Assembly (NCBI RefSeq): GCF_001704635.1
Contig: NZ_MAXF01000061.1
Coordinates: forward strand, 33,106 to 97,105
Direction of reading: 5' to 3'
From: Streptomyces sparsogenes
GTDB lineage: Bacteria > Actinomycetota > Actinomycetes > Streptomycetales > Streptomycetaceae
Length of the DNA: 64,000 nucleotides
In this document: piece by piece, positions 30,392 to 39,264 of the stretch
How positions within the stretch are numbered: position 1 is the stretch's first letter
How the letters are laid out: the number at the start of each line of letters is the position of its first letter
Translations under genes and position numbers: made by a program
The notes under the pieces: model-generated
Databases searched by the model: none
What the model saw: only the letters and a program-made list of their open reading frames with translations
Told to the model about the DNA's origin: nothing

Positions 30392-32419
30392 TTACGTGGC
30401 GGGTCCGCCGGAGGGACCGCCGAACGGGATGCCGCCGCCCCCGTCGCCGCCGCCGTCGCCACCGCCGCCGTTGTTGCCATGGCCGCTGTCGAAGGTGGTC
30501 AGGTTGACGGCCTGGCCCTTGGCCACCTGGCTGCCCTCCTGCGGGTCGACGAACAGCACGGTGGAGTTCTCGTCCTGGGAGCCGGTGATGGCGCCGACGG
30601 TGAGGCCGGCTGCCTCGATGGCCTTCCTGGCGTCCTTGAGCTTCTTGCCGCGCAGCTGGGGCACCGCGACGTTCTCCTGCTGGGCGGGGGCCTTGGCGAC
30701 GGTCAGGGTGACGGTCGAGCCGGGCAGGACCTGCTCGTTGCCCTTGGGGGTCTGGTCGATGACGGTGCCCGCCTCGACGTCGGCGTTCTCCACCTCCGTG
30801 CTCTGCACCTTCAGGCCCTTGGCCTCCAGTGCGGCCGTGGCGTCCGCGAGCTTCTGGGTGGTGACGTCCGGAACGGTGACCTTGGACTGCGCCTGGGCGA
30901 CGGTCAGGGTGATCTCGGTGCCCCGCGGAACCTTCTTGCCGCCCTTGGGGTCCTGGTCGATGACCTTGCCCGCGGTCTGGTCGGATTCCTGGGTGGTCTG
31001 GTTGACCTGGAAGCCCTTGGCCTCGAGCTGCTCCTTGGCGCTCTCGTACTGGACGTTGATGACGTCGGGGACCTCGACCTTCTCGGCGGGCTTGGGGCCC
31101 TTGGACATGGTCAGCTCGACCTTGCCGCCGCGCTCGATGGCCTCCGGACCCTGCACGCTCTGCTTGCAGACCTGGTCCTTCTTGGCCTCCTCGCAGAAGA
31201 CGGGGCTGCCGGTCACCTCGACCTTGAAGTTGCCGTTTCTGGCGTATTCCCTGGCCTCGCTGAGCTTCAGGCCGATCATGCGCGGCACATCGACCCGGTC
31301 GCCGCCCTTGTCGCCTGTGAAGATCGCCTTGCCGATGAAGATCGCCCCGACCAGCACCAGGATGCCGGCCAGGACCAGGAAGATCGTCGAGAGGTTGCTC
31401 TTCTTCTCGGACCCGCGCCTGCGGTCGGGGCGCTCGTCGTAGCCGAAGCCGCCGTCGTCCTCGCGCACCGGGGGGAGCATCGAGGTCGGCGCGCCGACGT
31501 CCTGCGACCGCAGCATGGTGGTGGGCTGGTCCTCGCCGCCGTAGCCGACGGCGCCGAGCGCGGCGGTCGCGGCGACCGGCTGGCCCTCGAGGGCGGCCTC
31601 GATGTCGGCGCGCATCTCGTCGGCGGACTGGTAGCGGTAGTCCGGGTCCTTGACCAGGGCGCGCAGCACGATCGCGTCCATCTCCGGGGTGATCTCCGGA
31701 TCGAACGCGCTCGGCGGCTGGGGTTCCTCCCGGACGTGCTGGTAGGCGACGGCCACCGGGGAGTCGCCGATGAACGGCGGGCGCACGGTCAGCAGCTCGT
31801 AGAGCAGACAGCCGGTGGAGTAGAGGTCGCTGCGCGCGTCGACGGTCTCGCCCTTGGCCTGCTCCGGGGAGAGGTATTGGGCGGTGCCGATCACGGCGGC
31901 GGTCTGGGTCATGGTCATGCCGGCGTCGCCCATGGCCCGGGCGATGCCGAAGTCCATCACCTTGACCTGGCCGGTCCGGGTGAGCATCACGTTGGCCGGC
32001 TTGATGTCCCGGTGGACGATGCCGTTGCGGTGCGAGTACTCGAGGGCCTGGAGGATTCCGACGGTCATCTCCAGGGACCGCTCGGGGAGCAGCTTTCTGC
32101 CGGAGTGCAGCAGCTCCCGCAGGGTGGATCCGTCGACGTACTCCATCACGATGTACGGGATCGAGACTCCGTCGACGTAGTCCTCGCCGGTGTCGTAGAC
32201 CGCGACGATCGCGGGATGGTTGAGCGAGGCGGCCGACTGGGCCTCTCGGCGGAACCGGGCCTGGAAGGACGGGTCGCGGGCCAGGTCCACCCGGAGCGTC
32301 TTCACGGCGACAGTGCGGCCGAGGCGGGTGTCGTGCGCGAGGTAGACCTCGGCCATGCCACCGCGGCCGAGCACAGAGCCCAGCTCATACCGGCCGCCGA
32401 GGCGACGCGGCTCTTCCAT
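30392..32419 (-). CDS. pknB: PASTA-domain Ser/Thr kinase PknB
   Basis: A 675-residue transmembrane kinase. The kinase domain (about 10-275) has the Gly loop GRGGMAEVY, Lys in VAVKTL, HRDIKPANVML near 135-145 and DFG near 157. A juxtamembrane region carries the MLRSQDVG segment. The membrane helix is near 343-364 (IFLVLAGILVLVGAIFIG). Four PASTA domains follow from about 373 (each starting VDVP, VEVP, VTVP, VAVP), then a Gly-rich tail. PASTA domains bind muropeptides or lipid II, so it senses wall synthesis. Last gene of the leftward fhaA-to-pknB cluster. The paralogue pknA of mycobacteria is absent here. Confidence 0.97.
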   Translation of the reverse strand: MEEPRRLGGRYELGSVLGRGGMAEVYLAHDTRLGRTVAVKTLRVDLARDPSFQARFRREAQSAASLNHPAIVAVYDTGEDYVDGVSIPYIVMEYVDGSTLRELLHSGRKLLPERSLEMTVGILQALEYSHRNGIVHRDIKPANVMLTRTGQVKVMDFGIARAMGDAGMTMTQTAAVIGTAQYLSPEQAKGETVDARSDLYSTGCLLYELLTVRPPFIGDSPVAVAYQHVREEPQPPSAFDPEITPEMDAIVLRALVKDPDYRYQSADEMRADIEAALEGQPVAATAALGAVGYGGEDQPTTMLRSQDVGAPTSMLPPVREDDGGFGYDERPDRRRGSEKKSNLSTIFLVLAGILVLVGAIFIGKAIFTGDKGGDRVDVPRMIGLKLSEAREYARNGNFKVEVTGSPVFCEEAKKDQVCKQSVQGPEAIERGGKVELTMSKGPKPAEKVEVPDVINVQYESAKEQLEAKGFQVNQTTQESDQTAGKVIDQDPKGGKKVPRGTEITLTVAQAQSKVTVPDVTTQKLADATAALEAKGLKVQSTEVENADVEAGTVIDQTPKGNEQVLPGSTVTLTVAKAPAQQENVAVPQLRGKKLKDARKAIEAAGLTVGAITGSQDENSTVLFVDPQEGSQVAKGQAVNLTTFDSGHGNNGGGGDGGGDGGGGIPFGGPSGGPAT

Positions 32420-32587
32420 AGCTACTCCAGCCCTCTTCCGTCATTCCCGCCCGCACCTGTGGGGGCCCGGCGGTGTGCTGCTCGGGCATACCGTACCCGG
32501 GACGCCGCGCCGGACCCGGCCTCGGCCGCCACTTGATACAGGACCGGTACGGCGACGTGCGGGATCGGCGTCAGGACGTGACCGGGG

Positions 32588-34057
32588 TCACTTCTGGCTG
32601 TCGAGCACCGCCTTCATCACGTCCTTGGCGATCGGGGCGGCGAGCCGGCCGCCGGCGATGTCGTCGCGGACGGTGTCGGAGCCCTCCACGACGACCGCGA
32701 CCGCGACCGGCGAGGAGCCGTCCTTGCCCTTGGCGTAGGAGATGAACCACGCGTAGGGGTTCTTGCTGTTGGCGACGCCGTGCTGGGCGGTGCCGGTCTT
32801 GCCGCCGACCGTGACGCCCGGGATCCGGGCGGAGGTACCGGTGCCCTTCTCGACCACCGTCTCCATGATGTCCTGGAGCTTGCTGGCGTTGTCCGAGGAG
32901 AGCGGCTGGCTCATCTCCTCGGGCGAGGTCTGCTCGATGACGTTCAGGTTCGGGGCGCGCAGCTTGTCGACCATGTACGGCTTCATGAGCTTGCCGTCGT
33001 TGGCGACCGCGGCGGCGACCATGGCCATCTGGAGCGGGGTGGCGCGGGTGTCGAACTGTCCGATGGCGGCCATGGCGTTGGACGACCGCTCCATGTCCTT
33101 GGGGTAGACGCTGGCATCGGCGCGGACGGGGGTGAACACCTCTTCGTTGAAGCCGAACTTCTCGGCCTCCTCGCGCATCTTGTCCTCGCGGAGGTCGTCA
33201 CCGATCTTGCCGAAGACGGTGTTGCAGGAGTAGCGCAGGGCCTCGCGGAGGCTGGCGTTCTCGCAGGGGATGCTCCCCTCGTTCGGCAAGGGCTTGGTGG
33301 TGCCCGGCATGATCCACGGCAGCGGCGACTTGGTGGGCTCGTCGACGTTCTTGTACAGGCCGTTCTCCAGCGCGGCGGCCGCGGTGACGACCTTGAAGGT
33401 GGAGCCCGGGGGGTAGGTCTGCCGCAGCGCCCGGTTGAGCATCGGGTCGTCCGGGTTGTCCTTCTTCTGGAGGGCCTCCCAGGCGGCCGAGTCCTTGTCG
33501 CTCGCGCCGGCGATGGTGGACGGGTCGTAGCTGGGCGTGCTGACGAGCGCCAGGATCTTGCCGGTGCGCGGGTCGATCGCGGCGACGGCGCCCTTCTTGT
33601 CACCGAGGCCCTTGAACGCGGCTTCTTGCGCCTTACGGTTCAGGGTGGTGATGACGTCACCGCCTGTCTTCTCCTTGCCGGTGAGCATGTCGATGGTCCG
33701 GTTGAAGAAGAGACGGTCGTCGTCGCCGGTGAGGGTGGAGTCCTCGACGCCCTCGAGCAGGTTGGTGCCGTAGACCTGCGAGGCGTAGCCGGTGACCGGC
33801 GCCCACATCTCGCCGTTCTTGTAGGTGCGCTTGTACTTGTAGTTGATGCCGTTGGTCTCTTTGGACCCGGTGATCGCCCGGCCGTCGACGATGATGTTGC
33901 CGCGCGGCTGGCTGTAGCGGGCGATGTCGACGCGGAGGTTCTTCTTGTGGTTCTTGAGCGAGTCGGCCTGGACGTACTGGATCCAGTTGTCCCTCAGCAG
34001 CAGCGCGAAGACGAGGAGGCCGCAGAAGATCGCGATTCGGCGCAGGGGCTTGTTCAC
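32588..34057 (-). CDS. pbpA: penicillin-binding protein PbpA (class B transpeptidase)
   Basis: A 489-residue monofunctional transpeptidase. The N-terminal membrane anchor is IAIFCGLLVFALLLRDNWIQ (about 8-27). Catalytic motifs: SxxK in PPGSTFKVV, SxN in RYSCNTVFG, KTG in VGGKTGTAQ. It cross-links peptidoglycan in partnership with the adjacent SEDS protein RodA. The start is the GTG at 34057, overlapping the rodA stop by 4 bp. The length equals mycobacterial PbpA. pknB lies 168 bp downstream. Confidence 0.96.
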   Translation of the reverse strand: MNKPLRRIAIFCGLLVFALLLRDNWIQYVQADSLKNHKKNLRVDIARYSQPRGNIIVDGRAITGSKETNGINYKYKRTYKNGEMWAPVTGYASQVYGTNLLEGVEDSTLTGDDDRLFFNRTIDMLTGKEKTGGDVITTLNRKAQEAAFKGLGDKKGAVAAIDPRTGKILALVSTPSYDPSTIAGASDKDSAAWEALQKKDNPDDPMLNRALRQTYPPGSTFKVVTAAAALENGLYKNVDEPTKSPLPWIMPGTTKPLPNEGSIPCENASLREALRYSCNTVFGKIGDDLREDKMREEAEKFGFNEEVFTPVRADASVYPKDMERSSNAMAAIGQFDTRATPLQMAMVAAAVANDGKLMKPYMVDKLRAPNLNVIEQTSPEEMSQPLSSDNASKLQDIMETVVEKGTGTSARIPGVTVGGKTGTAQHGVANSKNPYAWFISYAKGKDGSSPVAVAVVVEGSDTVRDDIAGGRLAAPIAKDVMKAVLDSQK

Positions 34058-35478
34058 GGTCGGACCACCTGGGTCATCTCGGCGTCGGTGGACGGGGCGG
34101 GGGCGGGGGCCGGGCGGCGGGCGGTGTCGCTGATCCTGATGAGGATCGCGATGAGCGCCCAGTTCGCGAGCACGGAAGAGCCGCCGTAGGCGACGAACGG
34201 CATGGTCATACCGGTCAGCGGGATCAGGCCCATCACACCGCCCGCCACCACGAAGACCTGGATGGCGAAGGCCGCGGACAGGCCGATGGACAGCAGCTTG
34301 CCGAACGGGTCCCGGGCGGCGAGGGCGGTGCGCACGCCGCGCTCCACGATCAGGCCGTACAGCAGCAGGATCGCCATGGTGCCGGCCAGGCCCAGCTCCT
34401 CGCCCACGGTGGCGAGGATGAAGTCCGAGTTGGCGGCGAAGCCGATGAGGTCGGAGGCGCCCTGGCCGAGGCCGGTGCCGAAGACGCCACCGGAGCCGAA
34501 GGACATCAGTGCTTGGGCGATCTGCTCGGTGGTGGCCCAGCTGGGGCGGGGGTCCTGATAGACGGCGAAGGGGTGCAGCCACGCCATCACACGGACCTTG
34601 ACGTGTGGTTCGAAGGACGCGACGCCGACCGCGCCGGCCGCCGACATCAGCAGACCGAAGACGATCCAGCTGGTGCGCTCGGTGGCGACGTACAGCATGA
34701 CGACGAACATGCCGAAGAACAGCAGCGACGTGCCCAGGTCGGTCTCGAAGACGAGGATGAGGATGCTCATCGCCCAGACGACGAGGATCGGGCCCAGGTC
34801 GCGGCCGCGCGGCAGGTACAGGCCCATGAACCGGCGGCTGGCCAGGGCCAGCGCGTCCCGCTTGACCATCAGGTAGCCGGAGAAGAACACCGCGATGATG
34901 ATCTTCGCGAACTCGGCGGGCTGGATGGAGAAGCTGCCGACCCTGACCCAGATCCGGGCGCCGAAGACCGGCGGGAAGAAGACCGGGAGGATCAGCAGGA
35001 TCAGCGCGCCGACCATGGAGATGTAGGTGTAGCGCTGAAGGATCCGGTGGTCCTTGAGGAAGATCAGCACGGCCACGAACAGGGCCACGGCCATCGCCGA
35101 GTAGATCAGCTGGTTGGGGGCCGAGGCCGAGTAGACCCGGTGGGCGTTCTTGGCGAGCTGGGCCAGCCGCCGGGACTGGTCGAGCCGCCAGATGAGCACC
35201 AGGCCGAGGCCGTTGAGCAGAGTGGCGATCGGCAGCAGCAGCGGGTCGGCGTACGGGGCCCACTTGCGCACCACCAGGTGGCCGACCCCGGCGAGCAGGC
35301 CGAGGCCCAGGCCGTAGCTGAGCATGCCCGAGGGCAGCTCGTCGCTGAGGGCCAGGCCCGCGTTGGCGTACGCGAAGACCGGGATGATCACCGCGAAGAC
35401 CAGCAGCGCCAGCTCGGTGTTGCGCCTGCGCGGCGGGCCGATCGTGCTGATGGTGGTCGTATTGCTGGTACTGCTCAT
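34054..35478 (-). CDS. rodA: RodA/FtsW-family SEDS glycosyltransferase
   Basis: A 474-residue polytopic protein with about ten membrane helices. SEDS proteins polymerise lipid II into glycan strands with a class B PBP, here PbpA encoded next door. Signature segments include GKGASDLIGF-like LGQGASDLIGFAANSDFI, VVGEELG-like ATVGEELGLAG, and the C-terminal GMTMPFVAYGGSS. A spare N-terminal extension of 20 residues is polar. Overlaps pbpA by 4 bp and starts 22 bp after the phosphatase stop, consistent with one operon. Confidence 0.96.
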   Translation of the reverse strand: MSSTSNTTTISTIGPPRRRNTELALLVFAVIIPVFAYANAGLALSDELPSGMLSYGLGLGLLAGVGHLVVRKWAPYADPLLLPIATLLNGLGLVLIWRLDQSRRLAQLAKNAHRVYSASAPNQLIYSAMAVALFVAVLIFLKDHRILQRYTYISMVGALILLILPVFFPPVFGARIWVRVGSFSIQPAEFAKIIIAVFFSGYLMVKRDALALASRRFMGLYLPRGRDLGPILVVWAMSILILVFETDLGTSLLFFGMFVVMLYVATERTSWIVFGLLMSAAGAVGVASFEPHVKVRVMAWLHPFAVYQDPRPSWATTEQIAQALMSFGSGGVFGTGLGQGASDLIGFAANSDFILATVGEELGLAGTMAILLLYGLIVERGVRTALAARDPFGKLLSIGLSAAFAIQVFVVAGGVMGLIPLTGMTMPFVAYGGSSVLANWALIAILIRISDTARRPAPAPAPSTDAEMTQVVRP

Positions 35479-35500
35479 GGATCAACAGCCCCCTACGGCT

Positions 35501-37120
35501 TCACTGTTGGGTGCTGCTGCACTGCGGGACCAACTTCTGCTCTTCCTCGGAGAGGGTGGGGCCGGGCTTGGGCGTGGGCTTGGACGTGGGCGCCTTCGAC
35601 GTCTTGCCGCCGCTCGGCGTCTGCGGGGACTGGGTCTGCGGCGACTGGGGCTGCGTCTGCCCCGGCGCCGCGGGCGGCGTGGTGGCCTCGCCCGCGCGCG
35701 TGCTGATCTGGTCGTCGGTCTGGGCCTTGCCGCCGGAGGCGCCGCCGGACTTGTTCTTGTCCTTGTTGGTCAGGTCCCGCTGCTTCTCCTCGGCCTGACG
35801 CTGCTCGTCGGACTTCTTGCAGGCGCTGGCGAGGACGGCCAGGTCCTTGGTCTTGTTCTTGGCCTGGCCGAGGCTGCTGACCGCGATGGTGTCCTCGACC
35901 CGGCTGCGCTGGTCCACGGGGAGGTACTTGAGTTCGATCTCGCGGTGGTCCTCATGGACCTTGTTGAGCTTGATCCAGGCGAGGTCCTGGCTGATGCCCT
36001 GGTAGATCGCCACATGGTCGCCGTTGGCGCCCACGTAGTACTGCTTCTGCGTCCAGCGGTAGCCCCCGTAGAGGCCGCCGCCGACCACGGCCAGCCCCAG
36101 GGCGATGTACAGCGACCGCTTGACCCACTTGCGGCCGCCCTTCTTGGTGAAGTCGCCGTCCGCGTAGGCCCCGTAGCTTCCCTCCGGCGGGCCGCCGAGC
36201 GAGGGGTCGCCGCTTCCCGGCGGGCCGAAGCCGCCCTGGGCGTCACCCTGTGCCGCGCTGCGGTTGCGGCCGAGCTCGGCGGCGCGGCCCGCGGGGGTGT
36301 GCGCGGCGCCGCCGTCGCCGAGGGAGGTCTGGTTCTCGGCGACCGCGCCCACGATGACGGGGGTGTCGTTCAGCTGCCCGGCGAGTGTGTCGCCGCCGTC
36401 GACGTCGAGCACGTCGGCGACGATGCAGGTGATGTTGTCCGGGCCGCCGCCGCGCAGCGCGAGCTGGATGAGCTCCTGCACGGTCTCGTGCGGGCCGTGG
36501 TAGTTGGCGAGGGTGTCCTCGAGCGTCTGGTGGCTGACCACGCCGGACAGGCCGTCGGAGCAGATCAGATAGCGGTCGCCGGCCCGGACCTCGCGGATGG
36601 ACAGGTCGGGCTCGACGTGGTCGCCGCTGCCCAGGGCGCGCATCAGCAAGGAGCGCTGGGGGTGGGTGCCCGCCTCCTCCTCGGTGATACGGCCCTCGTC
36701 GACGAGGCGCTGCACCCAGGTGTGGTCCTGGGTGATCTGGGTGAGCACGCCGTCGCGCAGCAGGTACGCGCGCGAGTCGCCGACGTGGACGAGGCCGAGC
36801 CGCTGGCCGGTCCACAGCAGGGCGGTGAGCGTGGTGCCCATGCCCTCCAGCTGGGGGTCCTCCTCGACCATGAGGCGCAGCTGTTCGTTGGCGCGCTGAA
36901 CGGCGGTGCCCAGGGAGGTCAGGATGTCCGAGCCGGGGACGTCGTCGTCGAGCTGGACAAGGGTGGAGATCACTTCCGAGCTGGCGACCTCGCCGGCGGC
37001 CTGGCCGCCCATGCCGTCGGCGATGGCGAGCAGTCGGGGGCCGGCGTAGCCGGAGTCCTCGTTGCCCTCCCGGATCATGCCTTTGTGCGATCCGGCGGCG
37101 AAACGCAGTGACAGACTCAT
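35501..37120 (-). CDS. pstP: PP2C-family Ser/Thr phosphatase PstP
   Basis: A 539-residue membrane phosphatase, counterpart of PknB. The PP2C domain (1-240) has metal-binding motifs GNEDSGY, LLAIADGMGGQAAGE, GDSRAYLLRDG, LICSDGLSGVV and GGPDNITCIV. A membrane helix lies near 345-365 (SLYIALGLAVVGGGLYGGYRW, split at residue 20). The extracytoplasmic region contains a conserved Cys pair and a Pro/Gln/Thr-rich tail. I choose ATG at 37120 with GAGG 5 bp upstream; a GTG at 37174 would add 18 residues but sits directly against its Shine-Dalgarno. Confidence 0.95.
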   Translation of the reverse strand: MSLSLRFAAGSHKGMIREGNEDSGYAGPRLLAIADGMGGQAAGEVASSEVISTLVQLDDDVPGSDILTSLGTAVQRANEQLRLMVEEDPQLEGMGTTLTALLWTGQRLGLVHVGDSRAYLLRDGVLTQITQDHTWVQRLVDEGRITEEEAGTHPQRSLLMRALGSGDHVEPDLSIREVRAGDRYLICSDGLSGVVSHQTLEDTLANYHGPHETVQELIQLALRGGGPDNITCIVADVLDVDGGDTLAGQLNDTPVIVGAVAENQTSLGDGGAAHTPAGRAAELGRNRSAAQGDAQGGFGPPGSGDPSLGGPPEGSYGAYADGDFTKKGGRKWVKRSLYIALGLAVVGGGLYGGYRWTQKQYYVGANGDHVAIYQGISQDLAWIKLNKVHEDHREIELKYLPVDQRSRVEDTIAVSSLGQAKNKTKDLAVLASACKKSDEQRQAEEKQRDLTNKDKNKSGGASGGKAQTDDQISTRAGEATTPPAAPGQTQPQSPQTQSPQTPSGGKTSKAPTSKPTPKPGPTLSEEEQKLVPQCSSTQQ

Positions 37121-37195
37121 GCGCACCTCGCCCGTCGGCTCCGGGTACAGCCCCTTGCCAACCACGCTGCCCACCCTCCGGTCGTCATGGTCGTA

Positions 37196-37720
37196 CTACT
37201 TCCGCAGCTCGATGACGGTCTTGCCGATGCGAATCGGCGCGCCCAGCGGAATCGGTGTCGGTGTGGTCAGTCGGGTCCGGTCGAGATACGTGCCGTTGGT
37301 GGACCCGAGGTCCTCGACGATCCACTGGCCGTCGCGGTCCGGGTAGATCCTGGCATGCCGGCTGGAGGCGTAGTCGTCGTCCAGCACGATGGTCGAGTCA
37401 TGGGCGCGGCCCAGGGTGATGGTCTGCCCCTGGAGGGCGACCGTGGTGCCCGCGAGGGTGCCCTCGGAGACGACCAGCTTGGTGGGGGCGCCGCGGCGGC
37501 CGCGGCTCGCCGCGCGGCCGGACGGCTGCTGCTGCTGGCGCTGCGGCGGGGGCGCCGCCTGCCGCTGCGGTCGGTCGGGGGCGCCGCGCCGCGCCGAACC
37601 GCGCTGGGTCACGCGGGTCCCGAACAGGTCGCTGCGGATGACCTGGACGGCCACGATGACGAACAGCCACAGTACGGCGAGGAAACCCAACCGCATGACC
37701 GTGAGGGTCAGCTCTGACAT
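37196..37720 (-). CDS. fhaB: FHA-domain protein FhaB
   Basis: A 174-residue protein with an N-terminal membrane helix (TVMRLGFLAVLWLFVIVAVQ, about 7-26), a disordered Arg/Gln/Pro-rich linker, and a C-terminal FHA domain (about 90-170) with the phosphothreonine-binding residues in TLGRAHDSTI, SSRHARIY and STNGTYLD. It binds phosphorylated targets of PknB and links kinase signalling to division and wall proteins. It corresponds to M. tuberculosis FhaB/FipA (Rv0019c). Confidence 0.95.
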   Translation of the reverse strand: MSELTLTVMRLGFLAVLWLFVIVAVQVIRSDLFGTRVTQRGSARRGAPDRPQRQAAPPPQRQQQQPSGRAASRGRRGAPTKLVVSEGTLAGTTVALQGQTITLGRAHDSTIVLDDDYASSRHARIYPDRDGQWIVEDLGSTNGTYLDRTRLTTPTPIPLGAPIRIGKTVIELRK

Positions 37721-37730
37721 TGCCCCCGCT

Positions 37731-38561
37731 TCACCCTTCGGCTTGCCGGTAAACGATGGTGGTGCTGCCCACGACGATGCGCGAGCCGTCGCGGAGCGTA
37801 GCGCGTGTGGTGTGCTGTCCGTCTACCACGATGCCGTTGGTCGACCCCAGATCCTGGATGGTCGAGGGTGTTCCCACGCGGATCTCGCAGTGCCTGCGCG
37901 AGACGCCGGGGTCGTCGATGCGTACGTCGGCGTCGGTGCTGCGGCCCAGGACCAGGGTGGGCCGGGAGATCTGGTGGCGGGTGCCGTTGATCTCGATCCA
38001 CCGGCGGGTCTGCCCGTAAGGCTGCGCGCCGACGGCGGGGCCGCCCGCGCGGGGAGCGGGGCGGGAGCCGGGCGGGGGCGCGGAGGGCATGGGCGGCGCT
38101 CCCGCGGGCTGCGGCGGGTAGCCGTAGCCGCCGGGGCGCTGCTGGGGCGCGGCGGCGGGGCCGCGGGCCTGCGGGTTCTGGGACTCGCTGCCCGCCAGGG
38201 TGCGGCTGCGCACGCGGTACAGGCCGGTGTCGAGGTCCTCGGCCTTCTGCAGGTTGACCTTGATGGGGCCCATGAAGGTGTAGCGCTGCTGCTTGGCGTA
38301 GTCGCGCACCATGCCCGAGAGCTCATCGCCGAGCTGGCCCGAGTACGGGCTGAGCCGCTCGTAGTCGGGCGCGCTCAGTTCGACGATGAAGTCGTTGGGG
38401 ACGACGGTCCGGTCGCGGTTCCAGATGCTGGCGTTGTTGTCGCACTCGCGCTGGAGCGCGCCCGCGATCTCGACCGGCTGGACCTCGGACTTGAACACCT
38501 TGGCGAAGGTGCCGTTCACGAGACCCTCGAGACGCTGCTCGAAGCGCTTCAGTACTCCCAC
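37731..38561 (-). CDS. fhaA: DUF3662 and FHA-domain protein FhaA
   Basis: A 276-residue cytoplasmic protein. The N-terminal DUF3662 domain (1-125) starts GVLKRFEQRLEGLVNGTFAK. A Pro/Gly/Gln-rich linker (about 130-195) follows, then an FHA domain with LVLGRSTDAD, SRRHCEIR and STNGIVVDG. FhaA binds the phosphorylated pseudokinase domain of MviN/MurJ in mycobacteria, restraining lipid II export. The GTG start has a near-perfect Shine-Dalgarno, AAGGAGGTG, at about 38565-38573. First gene of the leftward fhaA-fhaB-pstP-rodA-pbpA-pknB cluster. Confidence 0.96.
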   Translation of the reverse strand: MGVLKRFEQRLEGLVNGTFAKVFKSEVQPVEIAGALQRECDNNASIWNRDRTVVPNDFIVELSAPDYERLSPYSGQLGDELSGMVRDYAKQQRYTFMGPIKVNLQKAEDLDTGLYRVRSRTLAGSESQNPQARGPAAAPQQRPGGYGYPPQPAGAPPMPSAPPPGSRPAPRAGGPAVGAQPYGQTRRWIEINGTRHQISRPTLVLGRSTDADVRIDDPGVSRRHCEIRVGTPSTIQDLGSTNGIVVDGQHTTRATLRDGSRIVVGSTTIVYRQAEG

Positions 38562-38880
38562 GGGGCACCTCCTTCCTCAATCGTGCTCAGTGTCGTCCTC
38601 GTACTGCTTACTGATCGTATCCACGCGTCGGGAAATCGGGTGGTTCCCCTTCCTGGCCCTGTGGAGCAGTGTCACCTCTCACAGGATCGTAGAGGTGCCT
38701 TCATGACAGTGTCCCGCAACCGGGTCGCTATCCGGTCGGGCGGGGGCGTCGGGAACGCGTGTGAATCCACCCTGGACGCCGTGCTAATGTTCTGGATGTC
38801 GGAAGGCGCACCGCACAGACCGACCGGGCCGGAGTGATCGGCTCGGAGAGGGCGACGGTGATCCGGTCGGCAGCACCCAT
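38562..38880. promoter_or_regulatory. divergent intergenic region, fhaA / tRNA-Leu
   Basis: A 319-bp gap. For leftward fhaA, the minus-strand hexamer TACGAT (about 38616-38621) is a reasonable -10. For tRNA-Leu, TAATGT at 38785-38790 is a good -10, but its -35 (TGAATC at 38762) is weak; the tRNA would carry an about 85-nt 5' leader. No gene seen. Confidence 0.5.
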
Positions 38881-38967
38881 GCGCGGGTGGCGGAATAGGC
38901 AGACGCGCTGGATTCAGGTTCCAGTGCCCGAAAGGGCGTGGGGGTTCAACTCCCCCCTCGCGCACCA
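38881..38967 (+). tRNA. tRNA-Leu (CAG)
   Basis: An 87-nt class II tRNA including an encoded CCA (38965-38967). The acceptor GCGCGGG pairs with CTCGCGC (one G-T). The anticodon arm CTGGA-TTCAGGT-TCCAG has anticodon CAG. A variable arm TGCCC-GAAA-GGGCG and T-arm GGGGG-TTCAACT-CCCCC follow. It is the only one of the three tRNAs here with an encoded CCA. Confidence 0.97.
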
Positions 38968-38972
38968 GTCGG

Positions 38973-39018
38973 AACGGGCCTCTCCTGTGTGACGAAAGTC
39001 GCGCCGGAGGGGCCCGTT
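38973..39018 (+). terminator. tRNA-Leu terminator
   Basis: AACGGGCCTCTCC (38973-38985) pairs with GGAGGGGCCCGTT (39006-39018) with one wobble, followed by TC. The remaining stretch to 39264 is GC-rich and I see no supported gene in it. Confidence 0.8.
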
Positions 39019-39264
39019 TCGCATGCGCGCACTGTTTTACGGGTGGCTGCTGTGTGTGCTGTGGGTCACGGTGCTTCGGGTCATGGTGGCGCGGGGCGTG
39101 GCGTTGCGGGTGGGCCTCCCCCTGGGCGCGCGTCGGCGCGGTCTCGCGGTTCTCGTGGTCCTCGCGGTGCGTGCGCGGCGGCGTCGGGTGCGGGGGAGGC
39201 CCTTGGGGCCCGCCGGGCCGTCGGCCGACGGCGGGCGGGTGGCAGGTGGTGGTGGCCGGCCGCG

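Noticed and set aside
30344..32536. A 730-codon plus-strand frame opposite pknB
   Set aside because: It is the mirror of the kinase gene; the PASTA kinase on the minus strand is certain.
32588..35485. A 965-codon frame appearing to fuse rodA and pbpA
   Set aside because: Only the pbpA part is in that frame; its N-terminal half is rodA read out of frame. The two genes overlap by just 4 bp.
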